Of a stretch of 64,000 nt of DNA, positions 40,767-51,362 are shown piece by piece (within the stretch, counting starts at the first letter, position 1; every line of letters begins with the position of its first letter). Under the pieces are notes generated by a model, which ran no database searches, was not told the origin of the DNA, and saw nothing but the letters and a program-made list of their open reading frames with translations. The position numbers and the translations under genes are program-made. This DNA comes from Corynebacterium testudinoris (lineage in GTDB: Bacteria; Actinomycetota; Actinomycetes; Mycobacteriales; Mycobacteriaceae): positions 1,426,001 to 1,490,000 of the forward strand of contig NZ_CP011545.1 in assembly GCF_001021045.1 (NCBI RefSeq), in the 5' to 3' direction.

Positions 40767-42773
40767 TCATTGGGGGCGGCGCAGGCCCTCGTGAACCGTC
40801 TCCGCGAGCTTGGGCCCAAATCCCTTGACCTGCGAGATCTCCTCCACGCTGGCTTCTTTGAGCTTCTTGACGGAGCCAAAGTGGCGCACGAGTTCGGTGC
40901 GGCGTGTCGCCCCCAGCCCAGGGATGCCGTCGAGCTCGGAGACCCGCATGCGTTTCGATCTCTGCTGGCGGTGATAGGTGATGGCGAAGCGGTGGGCTTC
41001 ATCGCGAATCTGCTGCAGCAAGAACAGGCCCTGTGAATTGCGGGGCAGGATGACGGGTTCCTCGTCTCCCGGGATCCACAGTTCTTCAAGCCGCTTGGCC
41101 AGGCCGACGAGCACGACATCGTTGATCCCCAGCTCATCGAAGACCTGTTGCGCGGCGTTGACTTGTGGCAGTCCACCATCGACGATGAACAGGTTGGGCG
41201 GGTAGGCAAACTTCCGCTGGTCGGTGCTCATTTCCTCGACCGTGTCGTCGGGGAACTCCGTCTCGTCGGGCACGGCACGTTTGTCCTGGTTGTGTCGCAG
41301 GAATCGCCGCCGCGTGATCTCGGCGATGGAGGCCACATCGTCGGAATGTCCGTCGCCCGCGGCTTCTTTCACCCGGTAGCGGCGGTAGTCAGACTTGCGG
41401 GGTAGCCCGTCTTCGAAAACAACGAGGGACGCGACGACATCCGTGCCTTGGATGTGGGAAATATCTGTACATTCGATGCGCAGGGGCGCTTCTTCCAGCC
41501 CCAGCGCCTCTTGGATGTCCTGCAGCGCGGCGGATCGAGCGGTGAGGTCACCCACGCGTTTGAGCTTGTGCTGGCGCAGGGCTTCCGTGGCATTCTTCTC
41601 TACGGTTTCCATCAGCGCCCGCTTGTCGCCGCGCTGCGGAACCCGCAAGTCCACTCCCGCGCCACGCAATTCTTCCAGGAGGTGCGTGACGTCTGCACAC
41701 TCTTCCGGCAGCTCCTGGACGAGGATCTCCCGGGGCACCACCGCCCCGGCTTTCGCCGGTGCATGAGAGAGCTTATCGACGCCCCGCCTGCGCACCGTCC
41801 GCTCATCCTCCACCGCTTCCACGCGCGCCCGGTCCACGGCATCGCCGTAGAACTGCACAAGGAAATCGCGCATGAGCTGCGGGAGGGTGGAATCTTCGGC
41901 CGTTTCTACCACCCAACCGCGCTGCCCACGGATGCGGCCGCTGCGGACGTGGAAGATTTGGACGGAGGCTTCCAACTCATCGACGTGGAAGGCCACGAGG
42001 TCGGCGTCTGTGCCATCGCCGAAGACGACTGCCTGCTGCTCCATGACCTTATTGATGGCTCCCAGGTCGTCGCGCAGCCGCGCTGCCCGCTCGAAGTCGA
42101 GGTCGGCGGCGGCGTTTTCCATGTCACGGGTCAATTGCCGGACGACGGGTGCGGTCTGGCCGGCCATGAAGGTGATGAAGCCGTCCACGATGTCGCGGTG
42201 TTCTTCCACGCTTACTCGCCCCACGCACGGCGCCGCACACTTGTCAATATAACCCAGGAGGCACGGGCGTCCGAGCTTCTCGTGGCGGTTGAATACTCCC
42301 TTGGAGCAGGTCCGCATGGGGAACACCCGCGTGAGCAGGTCGAGGGTTTCGCGCACCGCCCACGCATGGGCGTAGGGGCCAAAGTAGCGGACACCCCGGC
42401 GGCGTGGGCCACGGTAGAAGAAGGCGCGCGGGACGGTCTCCCCGGTGGAGATCGCCAGCATGGGGTAGGTCTTATCGTCCCGGTATTTGACGTTGAAGCG
42501 CGGATCGAACTTCTTGATCCACGTGTACTCGAGCTGGAGGGCCTCCACCTCGCTGGCGACGACCGTCCACTCCACCGACGAGGCCGCGAAGACCATTTGC
42601 CGGGTGCGCGGGTGAAGCGCGGTGACGTCCTGGAAGTAGTTGGACAGTCGGGAGCGTAAGTTTTTTGCTTTGCCGACGTAGACGACGCGGCCGTGATCGT
42701 CGCGGAATTTATATACGCCCGGCTCGGTCGGGATGGAACCCGTAGCCGGGCGGTAGGTTGTTGGATCTGCCAC
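40767..42773 (-). CDS. uvrC: Excinuclease ABC subunit C
   Basis: 668 residues. GIY-YIG nuclease domain at the N-terminus ([20 protein letters not shown] in part, about 18-95), a Cys-rich segment [16 protein letters not shown], a UVR (UvrB-binding) motif near 205-240, the RNase H-like nuclease domain with [11 protein letters not shown] (about 437-447) and DGGLPQVN, and C-terminal helix-hairpin-helix repeats (about 610-665). Makes both incisions in nucleotide-excision repair. Confidence 0.95.
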   Translation of the reverse strand: MADPTTYRPATGSIPTEPGVYKFRDDHGRVVYVGKAKNLRSRLSNYFQDVTALHPRTRQMVFAASSVEWTVVASEVEALQLEYTWIKKFDPRFNVKYRDDKTYPMLAISTGETVPRAFFYRGPRRRGVRYFGPYAHAWAVRETLDLLTRVFPMRTCSKGVFNRHEKLGRPCLLGYIDKCAAPCVGRVSVEEHRDIVDGFITFMAGQTAPVVRQLTRDMENAAADLDFERAARLRDDLGAINKVMEQQAVVFGDGTDADLVAFHVDELEASVQIFHVRSGRIRGQRGWVVETAEDSTLPQLMRDFLVQFYGDAVDRARVEAVEDERTVRRRGVDKLSHAPAKAGAVVPREILVQELPEECADVTHLLEELRGAGVDLRVPQRGDKRALMETVEKNATEALRQHKLKRVGDLTARSAALQDIQEALGLEEAPLRIECTDISHIQGTDVVASLVVFEDGLPRKSDYRRYRVKEAAGDGHSDDVASIAEITRRRFLRHNQDKRAVPDETEFPDDTVEEMSTDQRKFAYPPNLFIVDGGLPQVNAAQQVFDELGINDVVLVGLAKRLEELWIPGDEEPVILPRNSQGLFLLQQIRDEAHRFAITYHRQQRSKRMRVSELDGIPGLGATRRTELVRHFGSVKKLKEASVEEISQVKGFGPKLAETVHEGLRRPQ

Positions 42774-42785
42774 GACAGCCTTCCG

Positions 42786-43319
42786 CTAGTCCTGCGGCAT
42801 GTACTTGGCTTCGAGTTCCCGGAAGTCACTGACGGCGGCGACCACGCTGGGTCCATCACCAGCTTGCATCGCCCAGATGGGAACGTATTCGAACTCGGGC
42901 AGTTCCAGACGGGCCATGCGGGAGCCCTCGGGGAAGGACAGCCCGTAGATGACAACCCAGGGGTAGAAGCGGGTGCCCACGATGTTGCGCACTTCCACGC
43001 CGTCTTCGTTGGCGCGCAACCGGGGACGGGTGAAGGCGAGGAAACCGAGGATAGAGATGACGACGCCGACGATGGGGAACGCAAACATATCGATGAACGA
43101 GACGGTCGCCCCGGTGAAACTGACGTCCAGGACCGCGCCCATGAAGATGTGGACGGCCATGACGACGGCGACGACGACCCAGGCAAGGAGCTTGAGGCGG
43201 CGGGAGCGGACCTCCAATTCCCACGGCTTGGTGGTGGTCACCGCGTGCGGATCAAGGGCGTTATACAGGGCCTTGTCTTCGTCGGTGAGCGGTGTGCGGG
43301 TGGTCTTCTCGGCGTCCAC
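42786..43319 (-). CDS. PH-domain membrane protein (DUF2581-like)
   Basis: 177 residues. A charged N-terminus (about 1-42), two membrane segments (near 45-65 and 78-97), then a compact soluble domain with LRANEDGVEVRNIVGTRFYPW (quoted to 20 residues or fewer as ANEDGVEVRNIVGTRFYPW) that looks like the bacterial PH (low-molecular-weight protein antigen 6 type) domain. Function unknown. Always near ribH/uvrC in corynebacteria; placed between them here. Confidence 0.8.
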   Translation of the reverse strand: MDAEKTTRTPLTDEDKALYNALDPHAVTTTKPWELEVRSRRLKLLAWVVVAVVMAVHIFMGAVLDVSFTGATVSFIDMFAFPIVGVVISILGFLAFTRPRLRANEDGVEVRNIVGTRFYPWVVIYGLSFPEGSRMARLELPEFEYVPIWAMQAGDGPSVVAAVSDFRELEAKYMPQD

Positions 43320-43370
43320 GTCTGGGGTCTTCCTGGTTCCGGGCGAAAGTACTTGAGTCTGGCTAGCAGT

Positions 43371-43844
43371 CTAGCGGCGCAGGTTGGCGAGGGTTAATGC
43401 CGCGTCCAGCGCCGCCGTCATCGCTTCCGCTCCCTTGTCTTCGATGGAGTCGGGAAAACCGGCGCGATCGCGGGCCTGCTGCTGGTCATTGGTGGTGAGC
43501 ACCCCATTGCCGATGGGCGTCGATTCGTCGAGGGCAATGCGGGTGAGACCAGCGGTGACGGAATCACAGACGTAGTCGAAGTGCGGCGTGCCGCCCCGGA
43601 TGACGCAGCCGAGGGCCACCACCGCGTCGTGGGTGCGCGCCAGTTCCTGGACCAGCACGGGCAACTCCAAGGCCCCCATGACGTGCACGTCGGTGATGTC
43701 TTTCACCCCGGCGTCACGGGCGGCGGACAAGGCGCTGGTGCGCATCTGTTCACAGATCTCAGTGTTCCAGCGGGCGGTCACTATGCCGACCTTGAGGCCG
43801 GTGGCGTCGAGGGCGTCGACGATGGGCAGGCCTTCCTTGCTCAT
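43371..43844 (-). CDS. ribH: 6,7-dimethyl-8-ribityllumazine synthase
   Basis: 157 residues from ATG 43844, overlapping the ribAB stop by 4 bases (ATGA). VTARWNTEI (about 22-30), [10 protein letters not shown] (about 53-62), [16 protein letters not shown] with the catalytic His (about 89). Forms lumazine, the precursor of riboflavin, usually as a 60-mer or pentamer. Last gene of the rib cluster. Confidence 0.95.
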   Translation of the reverse strand: MSKEGLPIVDALDATGLKVGIVTARWNTEICEQMRTSALSAARDAGVKDITDVHVMGALELPVLVQELARTHDAVVALGCVIRGGTPHFDYVCDSVTAGLTRIALDESTPIGNGVLTTNDQQQARDRAGFPDSIEDKGAEAMTAALDAALTLANLRR

Positions 43845-45121
43845 GAGTTCTCCTCGTGGGGGTGTGCTTTGTCCCAGACGTCCACGTACGGGAGGTCGTG
43901 GCCCATGCGGTCGCGCTTCGTGCGCAGGTAGCGGATGTTGTCCTCGTTGGGCTCGACGGGGACGGAGATGCGTCCGACAATATCGACCCCGAATCCGGCC
44001 ATGGCCGAACACTTGGTGGGGTTATTCGTCAACAAAGAAACGGAATCGATGCCAAGATCGCGGAGGATCTGTCCGGCGGCGGAATACTCGCGGGCATCCG
44101 CGGGCAGTCCCTGCTCGAGGTTGGCGTCGACGGTGTCCAGGCCCAAGTCCTGGAGCTGATAGGCCCGCAGCTTGGACATGAGCCCAATGCCTCGGCCTTC
44201 GTGACCACGCAGATAGATGATGACTCCGCGGCCGTTGTCCTGGACCATCCGCATGGATTCATGCAGCTGGGGACCGCAATCGCAGCGACGGGAACCAAAA
44301 ACATCGCCGGTGAGGCATTCGGAGTGGACCCGAACAGGCACCTCACCCGGGGCCTGCACGTCTCCGGTGACCAGGGCGACGAACTCCGTGCCATCGATGA
44401 GGTGGCGGTAGCCGACGATGGTGAACTCACCGTATTCGGTGGGCAAGTGCGTCTCCACGACGCGCTCAACCTGGGACTCAGTGCGACGTCGATAGTCAAT
44501 GAGCTGCTCGATGGAGATCATCGTCAGGCCGTGCTCATCGGAAAATTCCCGCAGCTCGGGCCCGCGGGCCATGTCCGTCGGATCGGATTCAGAGACGATC
44601 TCGCAGAGCACGCCAGCCGGGCGCAACCCGGCCAGTCGCGCCAGGTCCACGGCGGCCTCGGTGTGCCCATCGCGGGCGAGGACTCCCCCGCTGACCGCCC
44701 GCAGTGGCACGACGTGGCCGGGCCGGGTGAAGTCGTGGCGATCCGTCGACGGATCCGCCAGTCGGCGGATGGTCTCGCAGCGGGAAGTGGCGGAAATGCC
44801 GGTGGTGCCCGTCGCGGCGTCGACAGTCACCGTATAGGCAGTGTGGCGGGCATCCTCGTTGAGGGCCACCATGGGGGGCAGGTCGAGGCGATCGCAGTCC
44901 TCACCGGTCAGTGGGGCGCAGATGTAGCCCGAGCTGTAGCGCACCATGAACGCCACGAGCTCGGGGGTAGCCAGCTCGGCGGCGAAGATGAGATCGCCTT
45001 CATTCTCCCGCCCTTCATCGTCGACAACCACGACTGCTTTACCGGCCGCGATATCGGCAATGGCCTGCTCAACGGTGTCGAGTCGGATGCTGGCACGGTG
45101 GTCTTCTGATTGATCACTCAC
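43841..45121 (-). CDS. ribAB: Bifunctional DHBP synthase / GTP cyclohydrolase II
   Basis: 426 residues from GTG 45121, chosen because AAGG is 9 bases upstream; TTG 45130 is an alternative. N-terminal 3,4-dihydroxy-2-butanone-4-phosphate synthase with [12 protein letters not shown] (about 34-45) and [10 protein letters not shown]-terminal GTP cyclohydrolase II with the zinc site [15 protein letters not shown] (about 266-280) and [11 protein letters not shown] (about 299-309). Provides both starting units for riboflavin synthesis. Confidence 0.95.
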   Translation of the reverse strand: MSDQSEDHRASIRLDTVEQAIADIAAGKAVVVVDDEGRENEGDLIFAAELATPELVAFMVRYSSGYICAPLTGEDCDRLDLPPMVALNEDARHTAYTVTVDAATGTTGISATSRCETIRRLADPSTDRHDFTRPGHVVPLRAVSGGVLARDGHTEAAVDLARLAGLRPAGVLCEIVSESDPTDMARGPELREFSDEHGLTMISIEQLIDYRRRTESQVERVVETHLPTEYGEFTIVGYRHLIDGTEFVALVTGDVQAPGEVPVRVHSECLTGDVFGSRRCDCGPQLHESMRMVQDNGRGVIIYLRGHEGRGIGLMSKLRAYQLQDLGLDTVDANLEQGLPADAREYSAAGQILRDLGIDSVSLLTNNPTKCSAMAGFGVDIVGRISVPVEPNEDNIRYLRTKRDRMGHDLPYVDVWDKAHPHEENS

Positions 45122-45132
45122 GCTGCTCAACC

Positions 45133-45753
45133 TTAGCCGTGGGAAGGCGAGGATTGACCATCGGCCCGACCCGCGAGCATCCGCTCCACGTACTTAGCCA
45201 GCACATCCACTTCGAGGTTGACGGTGTCGCCGGCGGCGAGTTCGCCGTGGGTCGTCTCCGCCAGGGTGGTCGGGATGAGGGAGACCTCGAACCAGTCGTC
45301 GCCGACCGCCGAAACGGTCAAGGACGTGCCGTTGACGGCGATGGAGCCCTTCTCCACCACGTAGTGCGACAGTTCGGGCGGAAGGCTAAACCGCAGGACA
45401 TCCCAGTTCTCCGAGGACGTCCGGTCCAGCAGCGTTGCCGTGCCATCCACGTGGCCCTGCATGATGTGCCCGCCCAACCGGGCCCCGGCGGCGAGGGCGC
45501 GTTCGAGGTTGACCCGCGATCCTTCCCCCAGCCCGCCCAGACTCGTGCGGTTGAGGGACTCTTGCATGACATCGGCGGTAAAGGTGCGGTCCCCCAGCTC
45601 GGCGACGGTAAGGCACACCCCATTGACGGCGATGGAGGCGCCGAGCGCGGCATCCGACAGAACGGTGCTGGCGGCGATCGTTACCCGCAGGGCATCGTCT
45701 TGGGGTTCTAGCTTGGCCACGGTGCCGATTTCTTCCACAAGTCCGGTGAACAC
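45133..45753 (-). CDS. ribE: Riboflavin synthase alpha subunit
   Basis: 206 residues. Two lumazine-binding barrels: the first begins [10 protein letters not shown] with VNGVCLTV (about 43-50), the second carries GHVDGTA and VNGTSLTV (about 139-146). Dismutates two lumazines to riboflavin and the pyrimidine by-product. Six bases downstream of ribD and 11 upstream of ribAB. Also named ribC in some corynebacterial papers. Confidence 0.95.
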   Translation of the reverse strand: MFTGLVEEIGTVAKLEPQDDALRVTIAASTVLSDAALGASIAVNGVCLTVAELGDRTFTADVMQESLNRTSLGGLGEGSRVNLERALAAGARLGGHIMQGHVDGTATLLDRTSSENWDVLRFSLPPELSHYVVEKGSIAVNGTSLTVSAVGDDWFEVSLIPTTLAETTHGELAAGDTVNLEVDVLAKYVERMLAGRADGQSSPSHG

Positions 45754-45759
45754 TTCTGC

Positions 45760-46731
45760 TCAGTCCCTTCTGGTCATTTCTAAGAGGACATCATCACCCA
45801 AGCGGATGACGTTATCCAGGTCAAAAGCTATCGCGTCGGCCAACGTCGGGCCGACGGCGCGGGCGAGGACCCCGCGGCCGTCGCCAAGCAACGTCGGTGC
45901 GAGGTAGGCCTGGACGGCATCGACGACTCCTGCTTCGAGGAAGCTGGAGGCCAGCGATGCCCCGCCCTCGACGAGGATGTCGCGGGCGCCTGTCTCCCAC
46001 AACGCTGCCAGTGCCTGCGTTATGCCCGGGTACTGCTCAAACCCGGGGCGCTGCAGGTCACGGGTGCCAATGATGACGCGGCGGGGTTGGTGGGTCAAGC
46101 CATCATCGAGGCGTGCGGTCAGGGAAGGATTGTCCGCCACTGCTGTGCCCGTGCCGATGATGATGGCGTCTCGACGCCGCCGGTCCGCATGCACGTGACG
46201 CCGCGCTTCCTCACCCGTGATCCACTGGCTGGAGCCATCCTCGGCGGCGGTAAACCCGTCGAGGGTTTGCGCGAACTTCAAGGTGACGTGCGGGCGGGAC
46301 ATGCGCACGGCCGCCAGCCACGGCGCCAAATCCGGCGCTTCATCCGGCAACTGCTGCACGTCCACGCCGTGGGCCCGCAAGTAGTCCGCCCCGCCGGACG
46401 CGGCGGCGTTGGGATCGGAATGGAGATAGCGGACGTAGGCCACGCCCGCCTCGACGAGCGCCTGCGAACAAGGGCCGGTGCGGCCAGTGTGGTTGCAGGG
46501 CTCCAGCGTCACCACAGCCATGCCCCCGCGGGCCTGGTCCCCCGCCGCGCGCAGGGCCATGACCTCGGCGTGCGGGCCGCCAGCCGGTTGAGTGCCCCCG
46601 ACCCCGACCAGCTGGCCATCGGCGGAGAGGATGGCGGCCCCGACGGGCGGGTTAGGGCTCGTCGTTCCGTGCACAGCCGCCCCGGCCTGCAGAGCGGCCC
46701 GGAGAGCCACCTCGACGGGCAGTGGCGGCAT
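45760..46731 (-). CDS. ribD: Bifunctional riboflavin deaminase/reductase
   Basis: 323 residues from ATG 46731, whose A is shared with the rpe stop (TAATG), so it is translationally coupled to rpe. Deaminase zinc site HAEVMAL (about 48-54) and PCNHTGRTGPC (about 77-87); reductase domain with VTLKFAQTLDG (about 149-159), QWITGEEAR and LVEGGASLASSFL (quoted in part). Performs steps two and three of riboflavin synthesis. No FMN riboswitch is visible upstream. Confidence 0.95.
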   Translation of the reverse strand: MPPLPVEVALRAALQAGAAVHGTTSPNPPVGAAILSADGQLVGVGGTQPAGGPHAEVMALRAAGDQARGGMAVVTLEPCNHTGRTGPCSQALVEAGVAYVRYLHSDPNAAASGGADYLRAHGVDVQQLPDEAPDLAPWLAAVRMSRPHVTLKFAQTLDGFTAAEDGSSQWITGEEARRHVHADRRRRDAIIIGTGTAVADNPSLTARLDDGLTHQPRRVIIGTRDLQRPGFEQYPGITQALAALWETGARDILVEGGASLASSFLEAGVVDAVQAYLAPTLLGDGRGVLARAVGPTLADAIAFDLDNVIRLGDDVLLEMTRRD

Positions 46732-47387
46732 TAGACGGTGGCGAGCCGACGGAGGTTGTCCACCGCGGCTGCCCGATCGTCCTTGCCATAGATGGCGGAA
46801 CCGGCCACATAGGCATCGCATCCCGCCTCGGCAGCCTGCGCGATGGTGTGCTCGGAGATTCCCCCATCGATCTCAATGAGGGTGGTGAGGTTGTTGTTGT
46901 CGATCGCCTCACGCAGAGTTCGCACCTTGTCCAGCTGATCCGGCATGAAGGACTGTCCGCCGAAACCCGGCTCGACGCTCATGACCAACACCAGATCGAA
47001 AAAGCGAAGATCAGCGAGGTAGGGCTCGATGGGGGTGCCCGGCTTGAGGGAGAAACCGGCCTTAACTCCCTTCGAGCGCAGATGCTTGGCCAAGGCGACG
47101 TGGTCCGGGGTTGCCTCCACGTGGAAGATGACGCAATCGGCGCCCGCCTCGATGTACTTGTCCACCCACTCCTCCGGATTCTCAATCATGAGGTGGACGT
47201 CCAAGTGCTGGTCAGTGATGTTATTGACAGTCATGGTGATGTCCGGGCCGAAAGAAAGATTAGGGACAAAGTGGCCATCCATGATGTCAACGTGGATCCA
47301 ATCCGCATTATCGACGGCGCGCACCTCCTCGCCCAATTGAGAGAAATCGGCAGCCAAAATGGACGGAGCAATAATCGGGGTAGCCAT
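46731..47387 (-). CDS. rpe: Ribulose-phosphate 3-epimerase
   Basis: 218 residues, TIM barrel. APSILAADFSQL (about 6-17), HVDIMDGHFVPNLSFG (about 32-47, with catalytic Asp and His), HLMIENPE (about 65-72), MSVEPGFGGQ (about 135-144) and EIDGGI. Interconverts ribulose and xylulose 5-phosphate. It feeds the ribulose 5-phosphate pool that RibAB uses, which fits its coupling to ribD. Confidence 0.95.
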   Translation of the reverse strand: MATPIIAPSILAADFSQLGEEVRAVDNADWIHVDIMDGHFVPNLSFGPDITMTVNNITDQHLDVHLMIENPEEWVDKYIEAGADCVIFHVEATPDHVALAKHLRSKGVKAGFSLKPGTPIEPYLADLRFFDLVLVMSVEPGFGGQSFMPDQLDKVRTLREAIDNNNLTTLIEIDGGISEHTIAQAAEAGCDAYVAGSAIYGKDDRAAAVDNLRRLATV

Positions 47388-47487
47388 GGCTCACAGTGTA
47401 CGCGGCGTGTGAGCGGGCTTATTCTCAGGCAGAATGCTTAAAGGCCGAAAGGTTTTGACGCATGTCGTGGCGAAAGGACCCACCCCA

Positions 47488-48237
47488 GTGACACACCCCC
47501 TCGTTCTCACATCCACCCTCGCGGAAGGGTTGATTCGCACGATCACGCTCAACCGGCACAGCAACCGCAATGCCCTCAACATTCCCATGTGCGAGGCGAT
47601 CGAGGAGGCGATGGTATCGGCCATCGATGATGGTGCGCGGGTGGTCATCCTCCACGGCGAGGGGACGGTGTTTTCTTCCGGGGCTGATCTTTCCGGCGGG
47701 GTGTACGCGGGCGGGTTCTATGAGGCGCTGCTTCGGATGCTCGGCACCATTCAAACACTGCCCATCCCGGTCATCGCGTGGGTTAACGGCCCCGCCATTG
47801 GTGCCGGCACCCAGCTCGCTATGGCCTGCGACCTGCGGGTGGTCGATGAGACAGCGCTGTTCCGCGTCCCCATCGTCGATGTTGCCATCGCCCTCGACGA
47901 GGGGACCATCGCAACTCTGGAAAACCTGGTTGGCGGCTCCCGGGCCCGCATCATGTTGTTCACGGGTGCGGCGCTCTCCAGCGCCGATGCGCTGGAAACC
48001 GGCTTTGCGACGTCCGCGGGAGACATCACCGCAGCGATCTCCCTCGCCGAGCTCCTCGCCGCTAAAGCGCCGCTGACTGTGCGACACCTCAAGTACGAGT
48101 TCGCCCGGACCTCACATCGCCCCTACGATGCGGCCACCCGAGCCCAGGCGGCGCGAGCTGCGTGGGAGTCTGCCGATGCCGCCGAATCCCGCGCCGCGCG
48201 AGCAGAGAAACGCCCGCCGCGGTTTACTGGCAATTAG
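47488..48237 (+). CDS. Crotonase-fold (enoyl-CoA hydratase/isomerase family) protein without the hydratase glutamates
   Basis: 249 residues from GTG 47488, with AAAGGA 9 bases before; an ATG at 47434 would add 18 residues of non-family sequence. Crotonase signatures: LNRHSNRNAL (about 20-29), the oxyanion-hole FSSGADLSGG (about 62-71) and NGPAIGAGTQLAMACDLR (about 96-113). The two rat hydratase catalytic glutamates correspond to Gln in GAGTQLAM and Ile in FRVPIVDV. Hydration of enoyl-CoA is therefore unlikely; an isomerase, hydrolase or other role is possible. Lone plus-strand gene; its end overlaps rsmB by 4 bases. Confidence 0.85.
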   Translation: MTHPLVLTSTLAEGLIRTITLNRHSNRNALNIPMCEAIEEAMVSAIDDGARVVILHGEGTVFSSGADLSGGVYAGGFYEALLRMLGTIQTLPIPVIAWVNGPAIGAGTQLAMACDLRVVDETALFRVPIVDVAIALDEGTIATLENLVGGSRARIMLFTGAALSSADALETGFATSAGDITAAISLAELLAAKAPLTVRHLKYEFARTSHRPYDAATRAQAARAAWESADAAESRAARAEKRPPRFTGN

Positions 48238-49694
48238 TCGGCGCGGCGCAGGACGGCGAAGAACATCGCGTCCGTGCCGTGGCGGTGGGGCCACATCTGC
48301 ACACTCGCCTGATCGCCCACGTTGTCCATCGGGGCCACCAGCTCGTGCGCATCCACCTCCACGGCGCCGAGTTCCTTGACAGCGCGATCCACTACCGACC
48401 GAGTCTCCCGCAGGTCCGGCGAGCAGGTCGAATACACCACGACGCCGCCAGGGCGAACCAGCGTGAGCGCCGAGGCCAATAGCTCGAATTGCAACGGGCT
48501 GAGCTGGGCGATATCGGACTCCGACTTGCGCCAGCGGGCCTCCGGACGGCGACGGAGGGCGCCCAGGCCGGTGCACGGGGCGTCGACAAGCACACGATCG
48601 AAGCCGGGCTCCAGCCCGGGATCACGGCCATCAGCCACGTGCACCGTGACAGGCAGATCGCCGACGGTCTTCTTGACGAGGGTCGCCCGATGCGGCGACA
48701 CCTCCACCGCATCGACGTGCGCCCCATCAATGCGAGCCAAAGCCCCCATGAGGGCGGCCTTGCCGCCGGGACCAGCGCACAGGTCGAGCCAGCGACCCTG
48801 ATCGGGGCCCTCCACCGGCGCCTCCACCACGGCACGCGCAATGAGCTGTGACCCCTCGTCCTGGACCGCGGCCAGACCCTGACGGACGGGCTCCGCATCG
48901 CCCGGATCGCCCGACTCCAGCCGGACGGCATAGGGAGAGTAGTCCCCCGGCTCGCCGCCGGTGATCAAGGCCAGCTCCTCGGCGGAAATCTCACCGGGAC
49001 GTGCGACCAAATGCACGGAAGGGCGCTGGGAATCCGCGGCCAACGCCTCATCCAGTTCGCCGAGCCCGAGGACCCGGGAGAAGGACTCCGCGATCCATGT
49101 CGGATGCGCGTTGCGGAAGGCAGCGGCGGCGATTTCACCCGGCGGCGTGAGCTTGTCAATCCACTTCTCCGCCGATGCGCGCGACACCGTCCGCATGATG
49201 GCGTTGGCAAAGCCCTTGGCCTGCCCATTGCCGGAAGCCTCGACGAGGCGAACGGTCGTGTCAACCGCCGCGTGCGGCTCCACTCGCGTGTACAGCAGCT
49301 GATAGGTGCCTAGCCGTAGGCCATCCAGTACCTCCGGGGCGATCTGTTCCAGGGGCCGGCTCGAGCACTGAGCGATCACCGCGTCGAGGACCCCCTGGGC
49401 GCGCAAGGTGCCGTAGGTGATCTCGGTGGTGAAGGCGGCGTCGCGCTCGGTGATGTTCCACTGCTTCAAGGCCTTGGGCAGGATGAGGTTGGCGTAGGCC
49501 TCATCGGCCCGCACCCGGCCTAATACCTCGTGCGCCAACAGACGCGGGGCATCCAGCCCCGGGACGTTTCGGCCAGCGGACTTTTTCGGCGCGGGGGACT
49601 TTTTCGGGTTCCTCACCGCACTTTTGTTGGCCGAATTCTTATCGCCACCCTTATCGCCGCCCTTGGACCGGGAACGAAAACCTCCGCCGCTCAT
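48234..49694 (-). CDS. rsmB: 16S rRNA (cytosine-967-C5) methyltransferase-type RsmB/Fmu
   Basis: 486 residues. A basic, Lys/Ser-rich N-terminal tail (about 1-45), an NusB-like RNA-binding domain (about 48-185), then a SAM-dependent methyltransferase domain with [13 protein letters not shown] (about 296-308), [15 protein letters not shown] (about 378-392) and the catalytic Cys in VVYSTCSPD (about 438). Start overlaps the fmt stop by 4 bases. Confidence 0.94.
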   Translation of the reverse strand: MSGGGFRSRSKGGDKGGDKNSANKSAVRNPKKSPAPKKSAGRNVPGLDAPRLLAHEVLGRVRADEAYANLILPKALKQWNITERDAAFTTEITYGTLRAQGVLDAVIAQCSSRPLEQIAPEVLDGLRLGTYQLLYTRVEPHAAVDTTVRLVEASGNGQAKGFANAIMRTVSRASAEKWIDKLTPPGEIAAAAFRNAHPTWIAESFSRVLGLGELDEALAADSQRPSVHLVARPGEISAEELALITGGEPGDYSPYAVRLESGDPGDAEPVRQGLAAVQDEGSQLIARAVVEAPVEGPDQGRWLDLCAGPGGKAALMGALARIDGAHVDAVEVSPHRATLVKKTVGDLPVTVHVADGRDPGLEPGFDRVLVDAPCTGLGALRRRPEARWRKSESDIAQLSPLQFELLASALTLVRPGGVVVYSTCSPDLRETRSVVDRAVKELGAVEVDAHELVAPMDNVGDQASVQMWPHRHGTDAMFFAVLRRAD

Positions 49695-50638
49695 GAAAAG
49701 CTCACCTTCTGTTGACCGTGAATTGTTGCATTGCCGCGCGCCCAGGCCGCAGCATCCATCATCTTCTTCCCCGGAGGCTGGACGTGGCCCAAGGTCACGA
49801 CCCCGGAGCCGGTTCCCACCTGGACCTCACTTTTGATGACCCGCAGTTCGCCAGCGTCCAGCGCTTCCGCGTCCGGGGCTTCCGTGACTGGACCGACCTT
49901 GAGGCGGTCCTCCCCCAGGACAGTCCACGCTCCCGGTGCCGGGGTGTGGGCCCGAATGTGGCGATCGACCGCTGTCGCTGGTGCGTCCCAGTTAATCCGG
50001 GCGTCCTCCGTGCTGATCTTGTGGGCATAGGTCGGCTCGCCCGCTTGCTCGTGGGGCACGATCGCGCCCGCTTCTAGGCCATCCATCGTGGCCGCTAAAA
50101 GCTCGGCTCCGGAATAGGCCAGGCGGGTGAGGAGGTCGTCGGCGGTGTCGGTGTCCCGGATCGTTTCCGTGACGGTTCCCAGCACCGGCCCGGTGTCCAG
50201 CCCCTCCTCGATGCGGAAGGTCGACGCGCCGGTGATGTCATCGCCGGCGTTGATGGCGGCCTGCACAGGTGCCGCGCCCCGCCAGGCCGGGAGGAGAGAA
50301 AAGTGAAGGTTGACCCACCCGTGCGGTGCTACATCAAGGAGGTCCTTGGTGATGAGATTGCCGTAGGCCACCACCGGTATCGCCTCCGGCGCCAACTCCG
50401 CCAGCCGCGCACGAAGGGCCTCGCCGTCCTCCGTCCCGGGCTTCAACGTCGTCGGCGTGAGCACCTCGATGCCGTGTTCCTGCGCCAGAGCAGAAACCGG
50501 AGACGGATGGAGGGTGCGTCCGCGTCCCCGGCGCGCATCGGGTCGGGTGATCACGGCGACGATCTCATGATCGGTGTCCAGAAGTCGGCGAAGAGCCACA
50601 ACCGCGGGTTCCGGGGTTCCGGCGAAAATCAAGCGCAT
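49691..50638 (-). CDS. fmt: Methionyl-tRNA formyltransferase
   Basis: 315 residues. [13 protein letters not shown] (about 4-16), VAYGNLI (about 95), and the catalytic block [20 protein letters not shown] (about 110-129) with the essential Asn and His; C-terminal tRNA-binding domain from about 210. Adds formyl to initiator Met-tRNA. 15 bases downstream of def, which removes the formyl later: functional partners in one operon. Confidence 0.95.
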   Translation of the reverse strand: MRLIFAGTPEPAVVALRRLLDTDHEIVAVITRPDARRGRGRTLHPSPVSALAQEHGIEVLTPTTLKPGTEDGEALRARLAELAPEAIPVVAYGNLITKDLLDVAPHGWVNLHFSLLPAWRGAAPVQAAINAGDDITGASTFRIEEGLDTGPVLGTVTETIRDTDTADDLLTRLAYSGAELLAATMDGLEAGAIVPHEQAGEPTYAHKISTEDARINWDAPATAVDRHIRAHTPAPGAWTVLGEDRLKVGPVTEAPDAEALDAGELRVIKSEVQVGTGSGVVTLGHVQPPGKKMMDAAAWARGNATIHGQQKVSFS

Positions 50639-50653
50639 GGGTTCCTTAAGGGG

Positions 50654-51163
50654 TTAGGCGTCGAACCAGGTGGACGTACGGATGGCGGCCATCGCAGCTT
50701 TGCGCCGCTCGGGGGTCAAACGCTTAAGAAAGAGCACCCCGTCGAGGTGGTCGGTTTCGTGCTGGATGCAGCGGGACATCAGCCCGGAGGCGACCATCGC
50801 GATTGCGTGGCCGTTGATGTCGTGGCCGGACACGCGGACTGTCTCAAAACGTTCGGTGTCCGCGGAAATATCGGGGATGGAGAGGCAGCCTTCGGTGCCC
50901 AGCTGTGTCTCTTCACCGATGGGTTCCCACACGGGGTTGATGATGTGGCCGCGCAGGCCATCCTCAATGTGGCTGCAGTCGTAGACGAAGACGCGGCGGG
51001 CTACTCCCACTTGGTTGGCTGCCAGGCCCACTCCCCCGGCCGCGTCCATGGTCTCAAGCATGTCCTCGACCAAGACCTCGAGGGAATGGTCGAAGGTGGT
51101 GATTTCCTCGGAACGGGTGGTGAGGACGGGATCGCCGAAGAATCGGATCTCACGAACTGTCAT
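50654..51163 (-). CDS. def: Peptide deformylase
   Basis: 169 residues from ATG 51163 (MTVREIRFFGDP). The three family motifs are present: GVGLAANQVG (about 45-54), EGCLSIP (about 90-96) and QHETDHLDG (about 133-141), giving the Cys-His-His metal site and the catalytic Glu. Removes N-formyl from nascent proteins. The preceding 197-base gap separates it from priA. Confidence 0.95.
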   Translation of the reverse strand: MTVREIRFFGDPVLTTRSEEITTFDHSLEVLVEDMLETMDAAGGVGLAANQVGVARRVFVYDCSHIEDGLRGHIINPVWEPIGEETQLGTEGCLSIPDISADTERFETVRVSGHDINGHAIAMVASGLMSRCIQHETDHLDGVLFLKRLTPERRKAAMAAIRTSTWFDA

Positions 51164-51341
51164 GGGGCGTGCTGGCTCCTTGAATCGCGCCTGATGTTTA
51201 TGCTGGTGCTTCGTACAGACTCCACAGTGTACTGCCCCACCCCGACACCGGAGATCCGGCGACAGCGCTCTCCCCACCTATCTCGCTGGGTCAGCTGCTT
51301 TCCGCAGGCCACCGCCACAGTCATCTCGCTGCCACGCGGCA

Positions 51342-51362
51342 AGCCCACAGCGATTGTGGGCT
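51342..51362. terminator. Hairpin at the priA stop codon
   Basis: AGCCCACA (51342-51349) pairs with TGTGGGCT (51355-51362) around GCGAT, overlapping the priA stop. No T-run follows on the minus strand; it may be a weak terminator or RNA-stabilising hairpin. Confidence 0.4.

Noticed and set aside
47388..47487. FMN riboswitch ahead of the rpe-rib genes
   Set aside because: No RFN-element sequence blocks are visible, and ribD is translationally coupled to rpe, leaving no leader.
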